Shown piece after piece: positions 27,842-36,973 of a stretch of DNA of 64,000 nt. Each line of letters begins with the position of its first letter. Position 1 is the stretch's first letter. Source of the DNA: Eubacterium sp. 1001713B170207_170306_E7 (GTDB lineage: Bacteria > Bacillota > Clostridia > Eubacteriales > Eubacteriaceae); contig NZ_JADMVE010000006.1 in NCBI RefSeq assembly GCF_015547515.1, positions 80,609 to 144,608 of the forward strand, in the 5' to 3' direction. Both the position numbers and the translations under genes were made by a program. The notes under the pieces are model-generated. The model worked only from the letters and a program-made list of their open reading frames with translations. It was not told the DNA's origin and did not search any database.

Positions 27842-28165
27842 TACGAACTAAAACGCGCCTTCCCCTTTGGCACAAGCCGGGAGCCAGTGCGACCGGCGCT
27901 CTCAATGCTGCTGCGAAGTGGCAGCAACCTAAGAGGGACCCGGATACGTTAAGGAAGCGGCGTAGCCCGGGACTGCGCCTTTTATCCAGATAAGAAAAAA
28001 GAACCAGGCGCTGTGGTGAACGGTCAGGAATCGTGCCGCTTTATCGGAGCAGCCGGACACCGGTAAGATAAAACGTCAGCTTTAGCGAGGAAGATATGGT
28101 TGCGAGCGCAGTACCCGCAGGCCGCTTTTTTCTTTCTTAGGTAAAAGGCTTCGTCTCTTGAGTTT
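27842..28165. repeat. Non-coding region of dispersed intergenic repeats
   Basis: About 400 bases without a credible gene. The reverse-strand CTTAGGTAAAAGGCTTC (28136-28152) is the exact complement of the repeat at 15542. A looser copy, GCCTTTTATCCAGATAAGAAAAAAG, lies on the + strand from about 27978, so the two copies here face each other. A GC-rich part (27850-27950) holds the hairpin TGCTGC/GCAGCA (27907-27927) and a motif around GGGAAGGCGC on the reverse strand that at first suggested a cobalamin riboswitch. It looks like accumulated repeat elements. Confidence 0.5.
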
Positions 28166-28225
28166 AACGGTACGGTCTGAAATGCGCCATACCAAAAAAA
28201 TAAAAGATAAATTTTTGATATGTGC

Positions 28226-28265
28226 TTGACTTTTTCTCCAAAGAAATATACCCTATAGGGGTATA
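28226..28265 (+). promoter_or_regulatory. Promoter with CsoR-like operator
   Basis: TTGACT (28226-28231) with a weak -10 about 15-17 bases on. The -10 is embedded in the near-perfect palindrome TATACCCTATAGGGGTATA (28247-28265), whose TACCC/GGGTA arms match operators of the CsoR/RcnR metal sensors. No such regulator gene is in the window. Confidence 0.65.
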
Positions 28266-28285
28266 GAGTAAATGAGGAGGAAATC

Positions 28286-30196
28286 ATGATGACTTGGCTT
28301 AAGGATGAGGAAAAAAGAACGGTTGCGACCATGATTATTTCAGCGCTGGCGCTGGGGATTCATTTTGTGGCGGGCGGCCGGCTGGCCTTTGATTTATCGT
28401 GGATTGCGGTTGTTTTGTGCGGCTTTCCGATTATCATCGGTGCGGTGGTTGCGGTGATAAAGGAATTTGACATCCGGGCGGACGTGCTGGTCTCCATCGC
28501 CATCATCGCCTCTGTGGCGATCGGCGAGGTTTTCGCGGCGGGCGAGATCGCAGTGATCATGACCCTTGGCGGATATCTTGAGGAAAGAACAGTGAATAAG
28601 GCCCGGAAGGGCATCGAGCGCCTGGTGGACCTGACGCCGGAAAAAGCCCGGGTGATCCGGGGCGGAATAGAAGTGATGGCCGCTGTAGAGGATGTGGCCG
28701 TCGGTGAGGCGGTGCGGGTGCTGCCCGGAGAAAAGATACCCGTGGACGGCATTGTGCTCTGCGGCGATACGGCGGTGGATCAGTCCCTGATGACTGGGGA
28801 ATCGCTGCCGGTTGATAAGGAAAAGGGCGACGAGGTTTTCTGCGGCACCATGAACCAGTTTGGCACAGTGGATATCCGGGTGACCAAGGCGGCTGAGGAT
28901 AGCTCCCTGAAGCGGATGATCCGCCTGGTTGAGTCTGCCGACGCGGGCCGGGCGCCCATTGCGCACCTGGCAGACCGCTGGGCCACGGTTATTGTGGTGC
29001 TGGCGCTGACAGCCGCAGTTATCACGGGTCTGGTGACTGGAGCGCTGACCCGCGCGGTCACCATTCTGGTCGTGTTCTGCCCCTGTGCGCTGGTGCTCGC
29101 CACGCCAACAGCCATCATGGCTGGAATTGGCAACGCGGCTAAAAACGGGATTCTGATCCGGTCCGGAGACGCGCTGGAGCGGCTCTCGGCCATCGACCGT
29201 GTCGCCTTTGATAAAACCGGCACCATCACCTACGGAAAGCCCTGTGTGCGGGCCTTTGAATGTGATCAACCATGGGAAAAGGAGCCGCTGCTGCGGTGGA
29301 CGGCGGCCGCCGAAGCCCGTTCGGAGCACCCGCTCGGCAAGGCGGTCTCAGACTATTATGCTCAAGAGCGCTCAGAAACGCTGCCAGAGCCGTCGACTTT
29401 TGCGATGCTGCCTGGCAAGGGTGTCCAGGCTGTGGTGGAGGGGCATGAAATTGCAGCTGGGAACCGAAAGCTGCTGGACGCCATGGGCGTTTCTGTGACG
29501 GAAAGCCTTGAAAAATCTGCGGAAAAATACTTGAAAGAGGGCGCTACCCTTATTTATATCGCGGTGGATGGAAAAGCAGCGGGCTACGCGGTGCTGGCCG
29601 ATACCCTGCGCAACAACGCGCCAAGTATGGTTGAGAAACTGAGGGCGCAGGGGCTTAAAACCGCCCTGATCACCGGGGACCACCGGTCCGCGGCCCTCTA
29701 TATGGCCGATCGGACCGGCATTGACACCGTCGAGGCTGACTGCCTGCCCGAGGATAAAATCGAGGTGGTCAAACGCCTCCAGTGGAAAGGCCAGGAGAAA
29801 GTCTGCATGATCGGCGATGGCATCAACGACGCGCCGGCCCTGAGGACAGCCGACGTGGGCCTGGCCATGGGCGATATCGGTTCAGACATTGCCATGGACG
29901 CGGCCGACGCGGTATTTGTGGGCGACGATGTGATGAAGGTGCCTTACCTGATGACCCTGTCCCGGAAAACCATGCGGACCATCCGCGTCAATATTTTCCT
30001 GTCCCAGGCCCTCAACGCCGTGGCTGTTGTGCTGGCCATGACCGGAATCATGGGGCCGGTGGCCGGCGCGCTGGTCCACAATGTGGGCTCGGTGGCAGTC
30101 ATCATCAGCTCGGCCATGCTGCTGAACTTTAATCAGAAAAAAAACGAAAAGGACCGGCAGAAGACAGCCGGTTCCCTGGGATTATCGCAGCCGTAG
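28286..30196 (+). CDS. Heavy-metal translocating P1B-type ATPase
   Basis: A 636-aa metal efflux pump. Landmarks in order: DQSLMTGESLPV (actuator), the metal-site helix VVFCPCALVLATP (CPC), the phosphorylation site DKTGTITYG, the SEHPLGKA nucleotide-binding motif, and MIGDGINDAPAL. No N-terminal CxxC metal-binding domain is present. In the last helix HNVGSVAVIISS has Asn where Zn/Cd pumps of the ZntA group have Asp, so a simple Zn/Cd assignment is doubtful; a CsoR-like operator hints at Cu or a related soft metal, but this is inference. AGGAGG precedes the ATG. Its last 15 bases overlap the end of convergent birA. Confidence 0.9.
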   Translation: MMTWLKDEEKRTVATMIISALALGIHFVAGGRLAFDLSWIAVVLCGFPIIIGAVVAVIKEFDIRADVLVSIAIIASVAIGEVFAAGEIAVIMTLGGYLEERTVNKARKGIERLVDLTPEKARVIRGGIEVMAAVEDVAVGEAVRVLPGEKIPVDGIVLCGDTAVDQSLMTGESLPVDKEKGDEVFCGTMNQFGTVDIRVTKAAEDSSLKRMIRLVESADAGRAPIAHLADRWATVIVVLALTAAVITGLVTGALTRAVTILVVFCPCALVLATPTAIMAGIGNAAKNGILIRSGDALERLSAIDRVAFDKTGTITYGKPCVRAFECDQPWEKEPLLRWTAAAEARSEHPLGKAVSDYYAQERSETLPEPSTFAMLPGKGVQAVVEGHEIAAGNRKLLDAMGVSVTESLEKSAEKYLKEGATLIYIAVDGKAAGYAVLADTLRNNAPSMVEKLRAQGLKTALITGDHRSAALYMADRTGIDTVEADCLPEDKIEVVKRLQWKGQEKVCMIGDGINDAPALRTADVGLAMGDIGSDIAMDAADAVFVGDDVMKVPYLMTLSRKTMRTIRVNIFLSQALNAVAVVLAMTGIMGPVAGALVHNVGSVAVIISSAMLLNFNQKKNEKDRQKTAGSLGLSQP

Positions 30197-31159
30197 GCTG
30201 ACCTCGCCAGAGACGATGGACTGAAAGGTTCCATCGTCTTTTTTTAGGATCAGATGCCCCGAGTCGTTGATGTCGCTGACCACACCCTCCAGGGTTTCAC
30301 GGCCGTTCAGGATGGTGACGGGCTTCCCGATCACCATGGAGTGCTTCCGGTAGTCGGCCATGACCTCACCGGGCTCGGGGATGCGGGTGAGGCGGCTCAG
30401 GCTGTTGACCAGCTCAGCGGCCAGGCGGCTCCGGAGCTGTCCGTCCGGGGCTTTCTTAAAGAGAGCGCCCGCCACAGGCTGAAGGTCTTCCGGAAAACCC
30501 TGCTTTGGTTCGGTAAAATTAATGCCGGCGCCGAGGACAATGTAGTCAATATTGCCGGTTTCAAAGTCGGCCGCGGCCTCGGTGAGGATGCCGCAGATTT
30601 TCTTATCCTTTATATAGAGATCGTTGACCCACTTGATCTCAGGCTCCAGGCCCGTGACATCCGCGATGGCCTGGCGGATCAGCACGCTGGCGGCAATGGT
30701 GATGAAAAGGGATTGGCTGATGGCCGTACCGGGCCTCAGGATGATGCTCAGGTAAATCCCGGAGCCGTCCGGTGAAAAAAAGGCGCGTCCCATGCGTCCG
30801 CGCCCGCCGGTCTGGGACTCCGCAATGATGACTGTGCCGTCCGGCGCCCCGGCCAGCGCGCGCTCCTTACCAAAGCTGTTGGTCGAGTCAAGGGAGGGGT
30901 ACACCTCCAGGCGCTCTGCCTGCTGCGGGTTCTTCAGCCAGGGACCGATGGAGGCAGCGGAGAGAATGTCGTTGCCACTGCACAGCGTGTAGCCCCGCCG
31001 GGTTTTGGACTCGATCTGGTAGCCCTTATCTTTGAGGGCCTTGACGGCCTTCCAGACCGCGCTGCGGGACAGGCTCAGCCTTTCCGCCAGCGCCTCGCCG
31101 GACACGGGCTCGCCGCGGTTTTCCTCCAGTATTTTTAAAAGGTCAGTTTGTGTGGACAT
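30182..31159 (-). CDS. birA: Bifunctional biotin-[acetyl-CoA carboxylase] ligase / repressor
   Basis: Attaches biotin to carrier proteins through biotinyl-AMP and, with its N-terminal winged helix, represses biotin genes. The helix-turn-helix is visible as SGEALAERLSLSRSAVWKAVKAL. The ligase centre has SQTGGRGRMGR (biotin/ATP loop GRGRxGR) and IKWVNDLYIKDKKICGIL, with the small C-terminal domain after about residue 270. The ATG at reverse-strand 31159 is preceded by AAAGGAG; a longer frame adds 20 residues without a ribosome binding site. About 325 aa. Confidence 0.94.
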   Translation of the reverse strand: MSTQTDLLKILEENRGEPVSGEALAERLSLSRSAVWKAVKALKDKGYQIESKTRRGYTLCSGNDILSAASIGPWLKNPQQAERLEVYPSLDSTNSFGKERALAGAPDGTVIIAESQTGGRGRMGRAFFSPDGSGIYLSIILRPGTAISQSLFITIAASVLIRQAIADVTGLEPEIKWVNDLYIKDKKICGILTEAAADFETGNIDYIVLGAGINFTEPKQGFPEDLQPVAGALFKKAPDGQLRSRLAAELVNSLSRLTRIPEPGEVMADYRKHSMVIGKPVTILNGRETLEGVVSDINDSGHLILKKDDGTFQSIVSGEVSLRLR

Positions 31160-31189
31160 GGGCAGTTCTCCTTTGTGGTTTCTGTTATT

Positions 31190-31219
31190 ATTATAAGATA
31201 GAAGAAAAGCAGCGGTCAA
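31190..31219 (-). promoter_or_regulatory. birA promoter
   Basis: On the reverse strand TTGACC (31219-31214), 18-base spacer, TATAAT (31195-31190). Confidence 0.65.
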
Positions 31220-31434
31220 TCTAAGAATCCTCAGGCAGCAAAATATTACCGTTTTCCCCGCTTAGAATCTTTAAATAAACCTTAAAAAGGTTACAGGAGT
31301 AAAAATATGACTTTTATATTTAAAAGAGGAAAGCAATGAAAAAAGGAATATTTTGCCATCAAATTGAAATGATTCTTAACTGCTGGACAATTTAATGCCT
31401 ATTTCAGTCAAAATAATCTAAAATGTCAAAAATT

Positions 31435-31466
31435 TGGTTAAAAAAGTGCACGTTTGTGTTATAATA
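31435..31466 (+). promoter_or_regulatory. Probable promoter of the PocR two-component genes
   Basis: A perfect TATAAT at 31461-31466 lies about 50 bases before the kinase gene. The best -35, TTGGTT at 31435, gives a long 20-base spacer, so an activator may be needed. The rest of the gap (31220-31434) is AT-rich with nothing recognisable. Confidence 0.4.
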
Positions 31467-31518
31467 TTATTCAAACAAGAGTTTTGAAGTATGATCATTA
31501 AGATAAAGAGGTTAATCT

Positions 31519-32784
31519 ATGAGAGTCTTATTAAAAATCACAGATATCATCGATGTAGAAGTGCTGCAAAAAATTCAAGATTCTTTTTCAGATGCAACAG
31601 GCTTTGCGACCATTACCGTAGATTACAAGGGAAATCCCATTACGGAATACAGTAATTTTTCAGGTTACTGCACCAAGGTCCGTGAGGACGCCAAGTGTCT
31701 CGAGTGCTGCTATCGCTCCGATGCGCACGGGGGCATTGAGTCCGCCCGCTCTGGCAAGCCTTCGATCTATATCTGTCATGGAGGCCTCGTGGATTTAGCG
31801 GTTCCGATTATGGTCAAGGGCAACTACCTGGGCGCGATCATGTCCGGGCAGGTCCGGATTGACGAGGAGGGAATGAAAAAGCTCCCGCTGGGGTCGGTTT
31901 CCGAGCTCACGGATTTCTCGGGCAATCCGGAACTTCAGAAGCTGTATGATCAGACGCTGGTGACCACACTGAAGCAGGTTCACGCCGCTGCGGACCTTTT
32001 GTATACGATTGCCAATTATCTGGTCGAAAAGCAGATGATCCACATCATGCAGGAGGAACTGCACAACAAAAACCTCGAGCTCATGGAAGAGGTCAAGCTG
32101 CGAAGCGAGGTGGAGGCAGCCCTGAAGGAAGCGGATCTCAAGGCGCTGCAGGCCCAGATCAACCCGCACTTCCTCTTTAATGTCCTCAACACCATCGGCC
32201 GTCTGGCCCTGCTTGAGAACGCCGAAAAGACCCAGGAGATGATCTATGCCTTTTCGGATATGATGCGTTATACTTTAAAAAAGGAAAACACCAATATCGT
32301 TACGCTGAAGGAGGAGGTCGAGCATGTGCGCAATTACCTTTCCATTCAGAAGATGCGCCTGGGCGAACGTCTGGATTACTCCATTCACATCGACGAGGAC
32401 GCCGAAGAGGTGATGTGCCCCTTCATGACGATCCAGCCCTTTGTGGAAAACGCGATCAACCACGCGATTGAGCCCCATGCTGCCGGCGGCAAGGTGATGA
32501 TTACCGGGGAGCAGGACGGCGATATCGTGACGGTCCGCATTATTGACGACGGAAAGGGAATCGCTCCGGCGTTAATTGAAAAGATCCTTGATGGCAACTA
32601 CGACCCAGAAGCGCAGGGTAATGACAAAAATACGGGTATTGGCATCAATAACGCCAATAAACGGCTAAAATATTATTATGGCCCTGAATTTGGTATTAAG
32701 ATCAACAGCGAGGTTGGTAAAGGGACTGAAGTGATGATTAAGATACCCCGTAAGGCATTATTAGGGAGAGGTTTAAATGTATAA
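31519..32784 (+). CDS. PocR-domain sensor histidine kinase (LytS/YesM-like)
   Basis: A 421-aa kinase likely to sense propanediol or a related diol. The N-terminal PocR domain (about 10-175) has the conserved cysteines of SGYCTKVREDAKCLECC and YICHGGL. A short coiled coil (about 180-210) leads to the His_kinase domain with the phospho-acceptor in QINPHFLFNVLN, followed by an HATPase with FVENAINHAIEPH, DDGKGI and NTGIGINNANKRL. No membrane helix is seen, so it is cytosolic. It overlaps the response regulator by 8 bases. In enterobacteria PocR controls pdu and cob genes, which supports control of the operon that follows. Confidence 0.9.
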   Translation: MRVLLKITDIIDVEVLQKIQDSFSDATGFATITVDYKGNPITEYSNFSGYCTKVREDAKCLECCYRSDAHGGIESARSGKPSIYICHGGLVDLAVPIMVKGNYLGAIMSGQVRIDEEGMKKLPLGSVSELTDFSGNPELQKLYDQTLVTTLKQVHAAADLLYTIANYLVEKQMIHIMQEELHNKNLELMEEVKLRSEVEAALKEADLKALQAQINPHFLFNVLNTIGRLALLENAEKTQEMIYAFSDMMRYTLKKENTNIVTLKEEVEHVRNYLSIQKMRLGERLDYSIHIDEDAEEVMCPFMTIQPFVENAINHAIEPHAAGGKVMITGEQDGDIVTVRIIDDGKGIAPALIEKILDGNYDPEAQGNDKNTGIGINNANKRLKYYYGPEFGIKINSEVGKGTEVMIKIPRKALLGRGLNV

Positions 32785-33853
32785 ATTATTTATCGTAGAA
32801 GACGAACATCTGGAAATTGAAGCGATTGAATTGATTTTGAGTCAGTACGGTAAAAATATCACGGTCATTGGAAAAGCATCTTCAGGGCGTGTCGCCCTTG
32901 AGGAGATCAGGAGACTGGACCCTGACATTGTTCTGCTGGATATCAATATCCCAGAAATCAATGGTATTGATGTGCTGCGCGCCATCAAAAAAGAGGATCA
33001 GGAGAAAAAGGTTATTCTGATCACGGCCTTTAATGAGTTCGATTTTGCCCATCAGGCCATCAAAGCCCGTGTGGACGATTTCCTGTTAAAGCCCATCCGG
33101 CCCCAGCAGCTCATGGAATCCATCAATATGGTGATCTCTACATTAAAAGCGAACGCTAAAAATAAATTCGATGAAAAGATGAGCGAGGTTATTTTTGCGG
33201 TTGTGCAGAAAAAATACAGCGATGCCCGCAATGTGCTTACGGAGTACCTGGATCTGCTCTATGACCACTATGGCTATGACCTGATGTCCATCCAGAATGA
33301 AATTCAGCATTTTATGGAAGAATTGAACATTGTGTCCATGGATACCTGCGGCTATGACATCAAAAGTCCGCTGCGCATGAAGAACAACCAGCAGTTTGTG
33401 ACCTCCTATAAAAACCGCTACGATCTGAAGGTCGAGATCATGAAGGTCATCGACAAGATTTTCGACCACCTCATGGATAATAAGGAAAACCGGAAGAATA
33501 ATATCGAGGATATCCTGAATTATATTGACCGGAACTGCCATAAGGACATCTCGCTGGATCAGGTGGGCGAGTACGCCAACATGAGCTCCTATTATCTGAG
33601 TAAAATCTTTAAAAAGGAAACCGGTGTCAATTTTGTCACCTACCTCACCGAGCGCAAAATTGAGATTGCCAAGGATATGCTACTCAATACAGATGTGCCG
33701 ATTATCAACATCGCGCTGGATTTGTCCTACCATGAGCCAAATTATTTCAGTAAGGTTTTTAAGAAAAGCACCGGCATGACGCCGACGGAATACAGACGTC
33801 TGCGAAAGGGCGACAATGGTGAGGGAAAAGAGGAGGAAAAGGAAATTTCCTGA
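32777..33853 (+). CDS. Response regulator with AraC-type DNA-binding domain (YesN-like)
   Basis: A 358-aa partner of the PocR kinase. The receiver domain has the acidic pair in FIVEDEH, the phosphorylated Asp in IVLLDINIPEINGID (about residue 55) and a Lys in FLLKPIRP. A central helical linker precedes two AraC helix-turn-helix motifs at about 245-345 (DISLDQVGEYANMSSYYLSKIFKKETG and PIINIALDLSYHEPNYFSKVFKKSTG). It is expected to activate the pdu operon starting 310 bases downstream. A terminator separates it from pduA. Confidence 0.93.
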   Translation: MYKLFIVEDEHLEIEAIELILSQYGKNITVIGKASSGRVALEEIRRLDPDIVLLDINIPEINGIDVLRAIKKEDQEKKVILITAFNEFDFAHQAIKARVDDFLLKPIRPQQLMESINMVISTLKANAKNKFDEKMSEVIFAVVQKKYSDARNVLTEYLDLLYDHYGYDLMSIQNEIQHFMEELNIVSMDTCGYDIKSPLRMKNNQQFVTSYKNRYDLKVEIMKVIDKIFDHLMDNKENRKNNIEDILNYIDRNCHKDISLDQVGEYANMSSYYLSKIFKKETGVNFVTYLTERKIEIAKDMLLNTDVPIINIALDLSYHEPNYFSKVFKKSTGMTPTEYRRLRKGDNGEGKEEEKEIS

Positions 33854-33910
33854 TCTTATTCTTAAAGCAAAAAAAGATGAACACATAAAAATCTGTAAAA
33901 AACAGGCTGT

Positions 33911-33956
33911 AAAAACAGGAAGTGCTGTTAAAAAATGCACTTCCTGTTTTTATTTT
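33911..33956 (+). terminator. Intrinsic terminator after the response regulator
   Basis: AAAAACAGGAAGTGC (33911-33925) pairs perfectly with GCACTTCCTGTTTTT (33937-33951), followed by ATTTT. It isolates the regulatory genes from the pdu operon. Confidence 0.9.
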
Positions 33957-34035
33957 ACGAAAATTCGCAAAATAATATCGTCAAAAGACAAAAAAAGACA
34001 TGGCTTTAAATGGTAAAAGACAAAAAGAAACCAAA

Positions 34036-34052
34036 TTGAAAACCGTTTTCAA
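34036..34052. promoter_or_regulatory. 17-bp palindrome, candidate operator of the pdu operon
   Basis: TTGAAAACCGTTTTCAA is a perfect palindrome around one central base, about 115 bases before pduA. It resembles LacI/CcpA-type half-sites but is one base longer than a catabolite-response element. A ten-base palindrome AGTAATTACT follows at 34094. A TAAAAT at 34117 may be the -10, without a good -35, consistent with activator-dependent transcription. Confidence 0.5.
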
Positions 34053-34166
34053 AAAAAGCGGAGATCAGACAATATTTTTATAACAACAGTGCAAGTAATT
34101 ACTCCCGCATATGGATTAAAATAGTAACAGTAAGAATATTAATATCAACCAAGGAGGGCAAAGCTT

Positions 34167-34442
34167 ATGACAAATGAAGCTTTAGGTATGATTGAAACCA
34201 AAGGTCTTGTTGGCTGTATTGAAGCAGCTGATGCAATGGTTAAATCTGCAAACGTAGTATTAACAGGCTATGAAAAAATCGGTTCTGGTTTAGTAACCGT
34301 TATGGTTCGTGGCGATGTTGGTGCTGTAAAGGCAGCCGTAGACGCTGGCGCAGCTGCAGCTGACAAAGTAGGTCAGGTTGTTTCTGTACACGTTATCCCA
34401 AGACCACATCAAGATGTGGAAAAAATGTTACCTAGTTTTTAA
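34167..34442 (+). CDS. pduA: Microcompartment hexameric shell protein, PduA/PduJ type
   Basis: A 91-aa single BMC-domain protein forming hexamers that tile the flat facets of the shell, whose central pore lets propanediol in. It begins [26 protein letters not shown] and contains the usual [15 protein letters not shown] and HVIPRPH. AAGGAGGG precedes the ATG. It is the first gene of the operon, with very A/T-ending codons, a sign of high expression. No second PduJ copy is found in this window. Confidence 0.95.
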   Translation: MTNEALGMIETKGLVGCIEAADAMVKSANVVLTGYEKIGSGLVTVMVRGDVGAVKAAVDAGAAAADKVGQVVSVHVIPRPHQDVEKMLPSF

Positions 34443-34468
34443 TCTAAATTTAATGGAGGTGTAGATTA

Positions 34469-35254
34469 ATGAAAGATGATTTAATGAACAAATTGATGGA
34501 AGAAGTCATGAAAAAAATGGACGAAGTTGAAGAAACAGGTACTTGTGCAGCAGCAACTGGTGTTTGTGGCTTAACTGAATTCGTTGGAACCGCCATTGGT
34601 GACACCATTGGTTTTGTAATCGCTAATGTAGACTCTCAGTTACATGAAGCAATGAAAATTGACCCTAAATATAGATCAATCGGTATTTTATCCGCTCGTA
34701 CTGGTGCCGGCCCTCAGGTTTTCGCAGCTGACGAAGCTGTTAAAGCGACCAACACAGAAGTTGTTTCCTGCGAATTCGCAAGAGATACAAAAGGTGGCGC
34801 TGGTCACGGTTCTTTAATTATTTTCGGTGCTGAAGACGTATCTGATGCTAAACGTGCTGTTGAAGTAGCTTTAAATGACTTAAACAGAACTTTCGGCGAT
34901 GTATACGGAAACGACGCTGGCCATCTGGAATTCCAGTACACAGCAAGAGCTTCTTTCGCTTGTAACATGGTATTAGGCGCTCCAATCGGCAAAGCTTTCG
35001 GTATTGTTGTAGGCGCTCCTGCGGGTATCGGCGTATTAATGTCTGATGCTGCTTTAAAAGCTGCTAATGTAGAATTAGTTGGTTATGCTTCACCTGATAA
35101 TGGTGGCACACAGTATTCAAACGAGTCCATGATTTTCTTCTCTGGCGACGCAGGTGCTGTTCGTCAAGCTATTTACGCTGCAAGAGAAGTTGGTAAACCA
35201 GCTCTGGAAGCTATGGCTGGTCCTGCACCATCTTCTACAACTCCTTATATTTAA
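34469..35254 (+). CDS. pduB: Microcompartment trimeric shell protein (tandem BMC), PduB
   Basis: A 261-aa tandem-BMC protein forming pseudohexameric trimers, often with a gated pore. The two BMC domains cover about 45-145 and 150-250 (AIGDTIGFVIANVD; GAPIGKAFGIVVGAPAG). The N-terminal 25 residues form the predicted amphipathic helix LMNKLMEEVMKKMDEV, which in PduB helps tie the enzyme core to the shell. GGAGGTG precedes the ATG. Confidence 0.94.
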   Translation: MKDDLMNKLMEEVMKKMDEVEETGTCAAATGVCGLTEFVGTAIGDTIGFVIANVDSQLHEAMKIDPKYRSIGILSARTGAGPQVFAADEAVKATNTEVVSCEFARDTKGGAGHGSLIIFGAEDVSDAKRAVEVALNDLNRTFGDVYGNDAGHLEFQYTARASFACNMVLGAPIGKAFGIVVGAPAGIGVLMSDAALKAANVELVGYASPDNGGTQYSNESMIFFSGDAGAVRQAIYAAREVGKPALEAMAGPAPSSTTPYI

Positions 35255-35296
35255 GAAGCAGTAGCGAAATAGTTATAGAAAAGAGGAGGAATGACT

Positions 35297-36955
35297 ATGA
35301 GATCAAAAAGATTTGAAGCGTTAGATGCTCGTCCGGTTAAAAAGGACGGTTTCGTAAAAGAATGGCCTGAAGTAGGTCTTATTGCAATGAATAACCCCGG
35401 AGATCCTACTCCGAGCTTAAAAATTGAAAATGGCGTTATCGTAGAAATGGATGGAAAGGCAAGAGCAGAATTCGATATGCTCGATACCTTCATCGCAAAT
35501 TACGGTATCCGCACAGAAAAAGCACAGGAATACATGGCAATGGATTCTCTGGAAATTGCTCGTATGCTTTGTGATATCAATGTACCAAGAGCAACCGTTG
35601 TAGACATTACTACTTCCATTACTCCTGCTAAAATTACCGAAGTTTTAGGTAACATGACAGTACTGGAAATGATGATGGCACAGACAAAAATGCGTGCCCG
35701 CTTAATGCCTTCTAACCAGTGCCACGTCACCAACGTTAAAGATAACATGGTTCAGATCGCGTGTGACGCTGCTGAAGCTGCTATCCGTGGTTTCGACGAA
35801 ATGGAAACAACCGTTGGTATCGCTCGTTACGCTCCTTTCAACGCTTTAGCGATCATGGTTGGCGCAAATGTTGGCCGTCCAGGTATCTTAACACAGTGTG
35901 CTGTTGAAGAAGCTACCGAACTTGACTTAGGTATGAAGGGCTACACCGCTTATGCTGAAACAATTTCTGTATATGGTACAGAACCAGTATTCATGGATGG
36001 CGATGATACTCCTTACTCTAAAGCTTTCTTAGCATCCTGCTACGCTTCCCGTGGTTTGAAGATGCGTTTTACATCCGGTTCCGGTTCTGAAGTACAGATG
36101 GGTTATGCCGAAGGTAAATCCATGTTATACTTGGAAGCTCGCTGCTTATACGTAACAAAAGGCGCTGGCGTTCAGGGTACTCAGAATGGTTCCGTATCTT
36201 GTATCGGTGTACCTGCCGGCGTACCTGGCGGTATCCGTGAAGTATTGGCTGAAAACTTATTAGCAGCATGTTTAGACCTTGAATGTGCTTCTTCTAATGA
36301 CCAGACTTTCACCCACTCTGACCTTCGTAGAGTTGCTCGTTCATTAATGCAGATGGTACCAGGTACTGACTATATCTGTTCTGGTTACTCTTCTACACCA
36401 AACTACGACAACATGTTCGCAGGTTCCAACTGGGATGCTGAAGACTATGATGACTGGAACGTAATCCAGCGTGACCTTAAGATCGACGCCGGCTTACAGC
36501 CTGCTGATGAAGATACTGTTGTTGCTGCCCGTGCAAAAGCTGCCCGTGCTATGCAGGTTATCTTCCGCGAATTAGGCTTACCAGAAATCACCGATGAAGA
36601 AGTTGAAGCTGGTACATACGCTAACGGTTCTCAGGATATGCCTGACCGTGACGTAGTTGCTGACCTGAAAGCTGCTGAAGACTTAGTAAACCGCGCAACC
36701 GCAGTAGACTTCGTTAAAGCATTAGATCGCGGCGGCATGAGAGATGTTGCTGAATCGATCTTCAACATTCAGTTACAGAAATGTGCTGGTGACTACTTAC
36801 ACACCGCTTCTATGATCACATCTGACTGGGAAGTTGTTTCTGCAGTTAACTACATGAACGACTACCATGGTCCAATGACTGGTTATGTAATCAGTGATGA
36901 AAGATGGAAAGAAATTCAGGATATTCCATGGGCTGTTGACCCAGCCAGCATTTAA
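35297..36955 (+). CDS. pduC: Propanediol dehydratase, large subunit
   Basis: Catalytic subunit of the coenzyme B12-dependent diol dehydratase, converting 1,2-propanediol to propionaldehyde (glycerol dehydratase is a close relative and a possible side activity). 552 aa. Visible family stretches are MRSKRFEALDARPV at the start, QMGYAEGKSMLYLEARC, QNGSVSCIGVPAGVPGG and DYICSGYSSTPNYDNMF. The second ATG (35297) was chosen, as GAGGAGG ends only one base before the first at 35291 but seven before this one. It lies between the shell genes and pduDE. Confidence 0.96.
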   Translation: MRSKRFEALDARPVKKDGFVKEWPEVGLIAMNNPGDPTPSLKIENGVIVEMDGKARAEFDMLDTFIANYGIRTEKAQEYMAMDSLEIARMLCDINVPRATVVDITTSITPAKITEVLGNMTVLEMMMAQTKMRARLMPSNQCHVTNVKDNMVQIACDAAEAAIRGFDEMETTVGIARYAPFNALAIMVGANVGRPGILTQCAVEEATELDLGMKGYTAYAETISVYGTEPVFMDGDDTPYSKAFLASCYASRGLKMRFTSGSGSEVQMGYAEGKSMLYLEARCLYVTKGAGVQGTQNGSVSCIGVPAGVPGGIREVLAENLLAACLDLECASSNDQTFTHSDLRRVARSLMQMVPGTDYICSGYSSTPNYDNMFAGSNWDAEDYDDWNVIQRDLKIDAGLQPADEDTVVAARAKAARAMQVIFRELGLPEITDEEVEAGTYANGSQDMPDRDVVADLKAAEDLVNRATAVDFVKALDRGGMRDVAESIFNIQLQKCAGDYLHTASMITSDWEVVSAVNYMNDYHGPMTGYVISDERWKEIQDIPWAVDPASI

Positions 36956-36973
36956 GGAAAGGGGTGTAGTAGA

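Noticed and set aside
27842-27970. Cobalamin riboswitch on the reverse strand
   Set aside because: GGGAAGGCGC and CACTGG-like bits are present, but the core B12-box arrangement is missing, and it points away from the metal pump into the BCCT terminator.
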